A DNA stretch of 64,000 nt from Hyperoplus lanceolatus (Eukaryota; Chordata; Actinopteri; Uranoscopiformes; Ammodytidae): contig CM049397.1 in the NCBI GenBank assembly GCA_026929865.2, positions 1,240,001 through 1,304,000 on the forward strand, read 5' to 3'. Shown piece after piece: positions 56,489 to 64,000 of this stretch (position 1 is its first letter; the number at the start of each line of letters is the position of its first letter). Under the pieces are notes generated by a model that was not told where the DNA came from, did not search any database, and saw nothing but the letters and a program-made list of their open reading frames with translations. The position numbers were made by a program, and so were the translations under genes.

Positions 56489-56860
56489 GCAAATTAGCCG
56501 GTCTTCCCTGTGGTGGAGGAAGAGAGGGAAGAGAAACAAAAGGAGCCTTGGGCCAAAGGTTCCTTTAGGGTGTATTCACACATGCCGTGTTTAGTTCGGT
56601 TGAAACGAACTCAGATGCACTTCTGCCTTCGGTGCGCATCTTTCACGCAGGTGTGAATACAGCAATCGCACTCGGGGGCGGACCAAACAAACGCTCCGAG
56701 ACCCAGCTGAAGAGGTAGTCTCGGTGCGTTTCCAAACGCACTCTGCTGCAGTTCGTTTGTGGTGTGAATTTGTCCGGACTCGATCCGACCCAAATGCAGG
56801 GGCACCCTTTTTTTTTTTATAATAGCCGTCAGCTTATATGGGAAAGTGTTGTGCGCCATG

Positions 56861-56928
56861 AGGGGGGGGGGGGCGGGAAGAAAAAAAAAAAAAAAAAAAA
56901 AAAAAATTTTTTTTTTTTTTTTTTTTTT
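56861..56928. repeat. Homopolymer block G-run, A26, T22
   Basis: A run of G, then CGGGAAG, 26 A and immediately 22 T. The A/T part is a perfect palindrome. This may be a real insertion boundary or an assembly artefact. Confidence 0.9.
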
Positions 56929-57059
56929 CTTTATACAAGATCACGATAGTGGACACAATCTTCTGTCTCCCCTCACTGATTTAAATGATCAGAAATTAGA
57001 GAAATATTTTAAAAAAAAGCCTGATGAAAATTAATATATGTCCTTCTTCAATAGTTCTA

Positions 57060-57502
57060 ATTCATCTAATATTTTAAATTTTTTCAGATTCATGCATTTC
57101 ACTTTAAAAAGGTGAAAAAAAATCTCACGGGGGAGCATACCCCCGGACCCCCCTAGGAGGGTCTGGTTCTCCACTGGCCACTATTCTCCTCCAGCAGGAC
57201 ATTGGAGGCACTATAGCGAAAAAACACTGGGTGTGTGACTGACATTTAACTAGTCAATAATTTGGGCAAGTCTGTCTGCCTATCTTTCTCACTCCGATGC
57301 ACACTCAGTCAGTATTATCCATGCTCAAAGGAAGCAGGATTAAAACACTGGATTATGTGTTTAAAAACGCACAAAAATGTTTAGAATGTTTCAAAAACAT
57401 GTTTAAATTTGTAAAATAATTTAAAAAAAATTGGGGGGGGGGGCTCCGCTGAAATTTGTTCTCTGAGGGGGGGCTCACTTTCTCACACTTTGAAAACCCC
57501 TG
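57060..57502. repeat. hAT-type repeat copy with CAGGGGTTTTCAAA end
   Basis: Matches 1480-1900. At its right edge it ends TTTGAAAACCCCTG at 57502, an hAT-type terminus. The left terminus is not found, so the left boundary given is where similarity starts. Confidence 0.6.
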
Positions 57503-58374
57503 ATATATTACATTTGATCGAGAGGACGCGTAAACATGCTGAATGTGTTCAGAGATCAGATGAAGGAGAGGGGAGCATCTCTCGCACAGTGCCAACAGGT
57601 TCACGCTGCGCAAGAAGTGTGTGTTTTTATTTTGCTTCCCATGTACGGGACGTCAATACTATCCCCGTGTCAGTTTAAAGCTGAACTGCGCCGACCCAGC
57701 TGATACACAGCTTAATCAGATGAGTGTCAGCTTGAGCCTATTCTTCTCGTGTGACGCGCGTCCAGCACCAACAATACAGTAAAAATTATGTTTCACATTG
57801 TAGGCTACAAGCCACATAACGTGGCATTGACATAGGGCTACGTATTATAACCATATGAAACAACAATAATTTGATGTTTTTCCTCTTTATTTATAGCTTA
57901 GATGTAGGCCATTTTATTATTTTTAACCCCATATTATATCAATTATATATTTTGCAGTGTTCACTTCGTGCTTCCTGTTTCTCTCCACCCCAGAATGTCT
58001 GTCCAATGAATGAATGACCTCAGATCACGTGTGGTTTTGCTTCGTAATGCTGGTTCACTTTCAAAAGGGGCAATATGAAAGTGGACCACACCAAACAAAA
58101 AAATCAAAACTCTATTTGGTCTGGACCAAAGCAAGTGAACTTGCGGACTTTCCCAGTGTGAATACACCCTTAAAGGCAATTCAAATCCACAGAAATGTTT
58201 GGGTATCTAACCAATAAGTTCAATGTGATATCACAGTATGTAAACCCAATTACAAAATCAGTAAATATACATTTCCAAGTTAACAGTCTTTTAAGCCATG
58301 TGTTCTTGCTAAGCTAACTGCCCAATGATCTAATACGATACCAGAATGTGTTGGAAGATCTGGTGGCAGCAGGA

Positions 58375-59130
58375 AAATCAGTTGAAGGTTGCAGAGTTTG
58401 GGTTTTCCGTTGGTTCTTTGGTTCTTCAGTAGCAGCGTGCTAACTGGCGTTGTTGTCTCTGGGCTACAGTTGAAGCTCTTAGCTTGATAGTTCTTCTTCT
58501 TCTTAAGGGTCTGGCCTTGGTGGGAGTTTGGTTCGTTCTCTGGTTCTTCTGGTTCCTCCTGGGTTGCTTAGAGAAGCAGGTTGGATCCTGGTTCCTTTGG
58601 TTGCTTGAAGACGCGGAGATGCGGTTGGCCTGGAGAGCTACCTCCGGTCTGGGGGCGGGGACACGAATCTGTTTGGTGTGTGCCGTGAAATCGGTCGTCG
58701 TAGATGTCGTCGGGCTTCTTTTGATCCGATTGAACATGGGCAGTCTTTCAGTTGGAGCAATTTTTTCGTATTTTTTCGGGCCACAATACAGATTAGCGCT
58801 GCGTGCTGTTATGAAGACATTACGTCCCGCACAAGCGCAGAGCGTACGGAAAGTCAGCAGTCGGCTTGGTGTGTTCTTTGCACTTTTTTGGCCGCAACAG
58901 GAAGACTGGAGCTGCCTGAATCGGCAAAACTCCATTTTCGGGTAGTCGGACTGGTGTGTCCTGGCCTTTACATCAACCAAACCAGTGGGTAACTTATCTG
59001 AAGCACAGAAGAATGTCTGGGGGGTTTTGACAAAACAAATGGAGCGTAGCGTTAGTTCAGGCAGGCTACGGATGTCAAGCCGGCTGTCATCTGGGCTCGT
59101 CAGCTGACAGCCAGGTTACGCCCCTAGCAC
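58375..59130. other. Unassigned GC-rich block open on both strands
   Basis: The plus strand is open for 153 codons (58484-58945) and the minus strand for 184 codons (58426-58980). Neither product resembles a family I know. The minus-strand product is Arg/Lys/Gln-rich without domain motifs and the plus-strand one is Leu/Trp/Phe-rich. CAGCTGACAGCC-like inverted sequence occurs near 59060-59110. It could be part of an unrecognised retroelement leader or LTR. I do not call a gene. Confidence 0.3.
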
Positions 59131-60081
59131 ACCATTGGCCGCACACTCAAGTGGCGCCTCATTTAAGCTGCTCTAGCCTACCTACTGGTGCTGCTTCCTC
59201 TGCAAACTCTCGCAACCCCTCTCCACCCCACCACCTCCTTGTTAACTGTATTGTCATCAATGTCATTTCTGTTGTCATTGACACTTGTTCTGTTCTTCTC
59301 CCTGGGGGTCCTTGCTGCAGATCTCCTCACCTTTCGGTAATCCATGAAGCTCATGGAGGTCAGAGGGAGGGCTCTCTCTGTCTAAAAGCTTTCCACGTGT
59401 GCGCGTGGAGGGGGAGGAGATCTTGGATCAGAACCATACCGCCAAATATAATTACTGCAAAGTATTCTGCTAATTGAAATAAACTTCTACTTTTCACTAA
59501 AGTATTCCTGTCTGAAATATCCGTATTTAAAGGCCAGTGAATGAAATACATGTACACATTCACTACACTACTCATAGCCAAACATATTGACACACACAGA
59601 CACACACACTCACACACACACAAAGTAGGAAAAAAGACAGGCATATGCTAGGAAGAGTGAGAGGGGGCGGGTGTCGATCACAGCTAGCAAACAAAAGTGA
59701 GAAACGGAGGAAGATAGAGAGATACTGTTTTGAACCTACATTGTTAATTAGGCACCCACTAAATCCATAATGCACAGACACTGCGGAGAATAACATAAGA
59801 CGTATTCCTACCTTCATGCTTATGTGCCCGGAGCTGCGCATAACACATCCATAGAGCCCTCGGCCCCTTTCCCCTGCTTCTTTTTTTACTCTTTAATCCA
59901 GTGCGGGCCGTGTCAGCAAGCTACAGGCGCAGCTCTGCTATCGCCTCACCTCTTTTGCACCGGGTCAAAGGGCATTATAGAAGTGCGATTAATATGCGTT
60001 CATTTTTTGAATTGCGTTAATTTTTCTGTGATTAATTAATCGAAATGAACGCGTTAATTTGACAGCCCTAATATATATATA

Positions 60082-61655
60082 CAGTCATATGAAAAAGTTT
60101 GGGAACCCCTCTCAGCCTGCATTATAATTGACTCTGCTTTCACACAAAAAAGTTGAAAGTGGTATGTCTTTAATTTACCAGGAACAGCTAAGTACTGGGA
60201 TGTTTTCCAAACAAAGATTTTTTGAAAAGCAGTATTTAGTTTTATGAAATGAAATAAAATGTGAAAAACTGGCTGTGCAAAAATATGGGAACCCTTGTGG
60301 TCTTGCTGATTTTAATGCATGTAACAGCATGTAAAACTGAGGACTTTAAACACAAACTTGGTTGGATTATGTTGTTTAGCCTTGAACCTCATATAAAGGT
60401 CTGTTTAATCATGATAAAAGGTATTTTAGGTGCCTAAATGCAAGTTCTACTTCTCTTTGACTCTCTGCAGAAGTGAGACAGAATGCGATCATCAAAACAG
60501 CTCCCAAAAGATCTTAAAAACAAAGATTATTCATTGTCATGGTTTAGGGGAAGGCTACAAGAAGCTTTCCCAAAGGTTTCAATTGTCAATTTCTACTGTA
60601 AGGAACATTGTCAGGGAATGGAAGGACACAGGCACAGTTGCAGTTAAACCCAGGTCTAGCAGACCAAGAAAAGTACAAGAGCGGCATATGCGGCGGATTG
60701 TGAGAATGGTTGCACACAACCCAAAGTACCTGCAAGAACATCTGGCTGCAGATTGTGTATCTGTACATGGTTCTACAATTCAGTGCAATTTGCACCAAAA
60801 CATCTGTATGGCCGGGTGATGAGAAGGAAGCCCTTTCTGCGCCCACGCCACAGATACAGTTGCATGGAGTATGCAAAAGCTCATTTAGACAAGCCAGTTT
60901 CATATTGGAAGAAAATGCTTTGGACTGATGAGACAAAAATTAAGTTATTTGGTCTTTATAAAAAGCAGATGTTTTGGTGCAAATTGCGCTGCATTGTTGA
61001 ACAATGTACAGATACACAATCTGCAGCCAGATGTTCTTGCAGGTCTTTGGAGGTGATCTGTGGGATGTGTGCAACCATTCTCACAATCCTCCACCTATGC
61101 CGCTCCTGTTTTTTTCTTGGTCTGCCATGCCTGGGTTTAACTGCCACTATGCCTGTGTCCTTCCATTTCCACTTCCAAGCTTCTTGCAGCCTTCCCCTAA
61201 ACCATGACAATGAATAATCTTTGTTTTTCAGATCTTTTGGGAGCTGTTTTGATGATCCCATTCTGTCTCACTTCAGCAGAGATTCAAAGAGAAGTCTTGC
61301 ATTTAGGCACCTAAAATACATTTTCTCATGATTAAACAGACCTTTATATGAGGTTCAAGGCTTAACAACATAATCCAACCAACTTTGTGTTTAAAGTCAT
61401 CAGTTTTACATGCTGTTACAGGCATTAAAATCAACAAAACCACAAGGGTTCCTATATTTTTGCACAGCCAGTTTTTCACATTTAATTTTATTTCATACAA
61501 CCAAATACTGCTTTTCAAAAAATCTTTGTTTGGAAAACATCCCAGTACTTAGCTGTTCCTGGTAAATTAAAGACATACCACTTTTATATTTTTTTTGTGA
61601 AAGCAGAGTCAATTATAATGCCGGCTGAGAGGGGTTCCCAAACTTTTTCATATGA

Positions 61656-61658
<3 letters not shown>
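60082..61658. mobile_element. Palindromic Tc1 element made from the transposase 5' half
   Basis: TA then CAGTCATATGAAAAAGTTTG starts the unit; the inverse closes it before a (TA)n tract. Left arm 60082-60806 and right arm 60966-61658 are inverted copies around a 159-bp loop. Each arm holds the terminal repeat plus the N-terminal half of a Tc1 transposase (left arm, + strand: SSKQLPKDLKNKDY-type start, helix-turn-helix region, MRRIVRMVAHNPKY). The loop continues the protein with RHRYSCMEYAKAHLDKP and LWTDETKIKLFG, including the first catalytic Asp. The C-terminal half is missing. The right arm lacks about 40 bases present in the left. Confidence 0.85.
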
Positions 61659-61703
<45 letters not shown>

Positions 61704-62699
61704 TGTTAAATTTGTAGTTACAGATTGCTTAAGCTTTTTAGCCATGTCTGACCACAACATATCTATGAAATGTAACTGAATATAATATACATCTAATAAC
61801 TCCTTATCAATGAAGTGAGACAAAATTCTAAATTACAATATATATATTACAATATAATAATACTATAATAATACTAACTCAAGCTAATGAGATGTGATAA
61901 CAAATCTTTAGTCAAAAGACAAGAACCGTATGATAGTAAGGTTGTGTAGGCTTGTATGTTCTCTGTGTGTTTGAAGCAGAGGACAAGAGCGCAGGCCTGT
62001 ATATTTCTCTGTGACGGTGGGTGGTGGTTGCCTGTTTGTCAAAGGCCCACTAGCCTTGTCCATTTTGACATTCACATGGGAGCAGTAATGATCCTAAAAG
62101 CTGCAATTAAGCTGACTGTTGCGTTCCGGGGAAGCTCCTGGTGCTGCACTGTGCTGCACCCATTATTCCCAGTGGGAATACTCCCTAAAGAATTGGCTTT
62201 TCTCTCCTCTTCATGCTATTACCATGCGTTCACTTACTTCTATCTCTCTATTTATCCTACAAAAGCACAGCACATAGATTTTAATTTGAAAATCATTAAA
62301 GATCATAAGTATGTTTTCAATCAACAAAATCAAGCATTTCAGCGGCGCTTGATTGTTATAGAGCAGCTGTTATTGTAGTAGTTCACCAAAACTGTTATAA
62401 TCCTGCTAGTAATACTGACATGGCAGTAATATATACGTTCATTTTTTTAGGATTGATGTAACGTCTATTGAAGAAGAAATCCTCTGAAACACATCTACTA
62501 TTTTATTTATTTATTTAGTTAGTGGTTCAGTTATCTTCTCATAAATTGTATGTCTGGACATAAAAGTCTTACTGCTGTTTAAAGGCTTTTTTCTACACAC
62601 TTCAACGCTGAGTAATAATCTGAATATATTCTTACAAGCTAACATCAACTATTGACATACATTATAAGGTATTTAAAAAAGATAATGAAGCTTCTTTAC
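61659..62699. other. No gene seen; (TA)n at the start
   Basis: A (TA)n array fills 61660-61700. Beyond it the frames up to 140 codons show no known motif, and no transposon ends were found. Confidence 0.5.
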
Positions 62700-62703
62700 T
62701 TAA

Positions 62704-63409
62704 AGCCACTACGAGTAACTTTGTCCGTTGGCGGCCCCTTTGGACAAAAGCGGTAGTATTTTTACGACGCCCGCTGTCGTGAAGCTGTTTTCTAGCTCGT
62801 GCTGGGCGTGCGAGATTCAAATGATCAGGAAGCAATATAGTGCATGTCTGTGTGTTGAAAGTGTGAGGGCACCGGACTCTTTTTGGCTCAGTGAGAGTGG
62901 TTAGTGACACAGCATCAACTAATGCCAGTCAGTGCTACACACACCTGATGGCAATGAGTTGATGCAGTGTCACCTAACTACTCTCGCGGAGCTGAAAGAT
63001 TACGTGTCCTCACAGAAAGCAAGAGACGGCAGTTAGTATGGATCACGATGAGGTAATGTGTTTATGTTGTTGTAAATAATGACTATTTCAGATGCTGGTG
63101 AGGCAAAGTAAACTTTGTTTTAGTAGGCTACCGCTCATTCATTTAGGAGTAAACACTGCAGTGTTTGCTCCCGTGAAATTGTGTACACGTTGCTTGGCAA
63201 CGCCCTCCCGCCCTTCTACCACTCTCCCGTTGCTTTTCTTCATTGCATTTTCTTTTTTTTCTTTGATGGTTCAGCCCCGTTATCAGTCATTATGACGACA
63301 AATATCTGTCTCAAACAAGGCTCCCGCTCCCCTTCCCTCACCTGGAGGGATAGGCTTCTCAAATCGCATTGCTGCGCAACACTGAAATCTGCGACCAATC
63401 GTAGCTGCT
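62704..63409. mobile_element. TTAA element, copy 3, complete but diverged
   Basis: TTAA (62700-62703) precedes AGCCACTACGAGTAACTTTG. The right end, TCGTAGCTGCT before TTAA (63410-63413), is a diverged form of the TCGTAGTGGCT end of copy 1. At 706 bp, without the duplications and insertions of copy 1, this is probably close to the standard form. A short open reading start (ATGGATCACGATGAG followed by GTAATG) recurs in all copies. Confidence 0.7.
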
Positions 63410-63739
63410 TTAATGTTAGATCACATTTCTTGAATTTCATTTAAATACTCAAACAAAAACTGTTTAAATTAACCAACAATAAGGTATCTTAAAGGCAGTG
63501 ATATCCATAAAACAAGCCATAATTCTATATTGTTGATTAGTTGTTAGCTTACATTTTTAGGCATCCTGGAATACACTGATAACCCCTTTTGCTGTTTCAT
63601 TTACACTCCAGCAAAGTTGTTTAACTTCTTCAAATTTCCACCAACAATAGATGGACAGCGCCTGCAGTGATCTCAATGAGAAAGTGATCAATTTATCAGA
63701 CATAACCAGCTACTCTCGGCTCAGCCTCTCATCACACAC
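63410..63739. other. No gene seen
   Basis: No feature could be supported between the TTAA element and the Rex3 fragment. Confidence 0.5.
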
Positions 63740-64000
63740 TTGTTATCCATCCATGCAGGGTTGTGTCGTGGGGGCAACAGCTCCAGCAGGGGACCCCAAA
63801 CTTCTCTTTCCCGGTCCACATTAACCAGCTCTGACTGGAGGATCCCAAGGTGTTCCCAGGCCAGTGTGGAGCTATAATCTCTACACCTAGTCCTGGGTCT
63901 TAGTGGTGCCTGGAACACCTCCCCAGGGAGGCGCCCAGGGGGCATCCTTGCCAGATGCCCCAACCACCTCAACTGGCTCCTTTCTACCAAAAGAGCAGCG
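63740..64000 (-). mobile_element. 3' end of a second Rex3, continuing past the window
   Basis: On the minus strand it encodes the Rex3 C-terminus (SQLRWLGHLARMPPGRLP, STLAWEHLGILQSELV, WGPLLELLPPR) and ends in a short (GGAT)n-like tail near 63745. A few codons are missing beside RPRTR compared with the copy at 50760. The rest lies outside. Confidence 0.85.

Larger units (their letters stand above)
56568..58169. mobile_element. Harbinger-like MITE, GGGTGTATTCACAC ends
   Basis: GGGTGTATTCACAC at 56568 and GTGTGAATACACCC ending 58169 are flanked by TTA on both sides (56565-56567, 58170-58172), the Harbinger target duplication. Only the outer 250 bases on each side are its own; the middle holds a G/A/T homopolymer block and an hAT-type repeat. 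Confidence 0.75.
55635..60071. mobile_element. TTAGGGCTGTCAA MITE, copy 2, reversed and split
   Basis: Left end TTAGGGCTGTCAAGCG at 55635, right end TTTGACAGCCCTAA ending at 60071. Its left 350 bases match, reversed, 6700-7042 and its right 260 bases match, reversed, 6378-6610. The 3.8 kb from about 55990 to 59810 is foreign and contains a GT array, a Harbinger-like element and an unassigned GC-rich block. Confidence 0.75.

Noticed and set aside
58426-58980. Minus-strand 184-codon frame as an Arg-rich gene
   Set aside because: No domain, no conserved neighbours, overlapping open frame on the other strand; kept only as an unassigned block.

Overview
The window reads as nuclear DNA from a teleost fish. 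Evidence: a complete islet-1 (isl1) LIM-homeobox gene with vertebrate exon structure and fish-type protein variants; a copy of the fish RTE-type LINE Rex3; a BEL/Pao retrotransposon; many Tc1/mariner, hAT, Harbinger-like and TTAA-flanked elements of kinds common in fish; a tRNA-type SINE; and very dense (CA)n/(GT)n microsatellites. No species can be named from the sequence alone.

Layout. 1-4.8 kb: hAT-like relics, a broken Tc1-type transposase with DD35E spacing, and an unassigned LTR-like stretch. 4.8-9.86 kb: a six-part nest of transposons inside one another, whose boundaries can be read from target-site duplications. 9.95-15.1 kb: an hAT-like element, then a minus-strand Tc1-like element carrying a palindromic Tc1 element. 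15.15-29.0 kb: a transposon-poor island around isl1, with six coding exons at 18100-23254 on the + strand and a 347-residue product. 29.0-38.6 kb: TTAA element copy, SINE, an hAT element with a perfect 8-bp target duplication holding a Harbinger-like element, a foldback Tc1 element and a solo LTR, then more MITEs and a second solo LTR. 38.8-42.5 kb: broken hAT transposase and fragments. 42.55-54.58 kb: a TIR element containing a small MITE and a young BEL/Pao element (43855-54161), whose 3' LTR is split by a Rex3 LINE (50736-53927, minus strand). 54.6-64 kb: further nested MITEs, a second palindromic Tc1 element, a third TTAA element copy and the 3' end of another Rex3.

The only host gene I can support is isl1, a transcription factor of motor and sensory neurons, heart and pancreas. 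The other long open frames belong to mobile elements, all visibly damaged: stop codons, homopolymer frameshifts, internal deletions, missing catalytic regions. I found no CRISPR array, tRNA gene, rRNA or bacterial operon. Points most worth a second look are the microsatellites directly against two isl1 splice acceptors, the conserved alternative acceptor in isl1 exon 5, three palindromic Tc1-type elements, and the two deep insertion nests.
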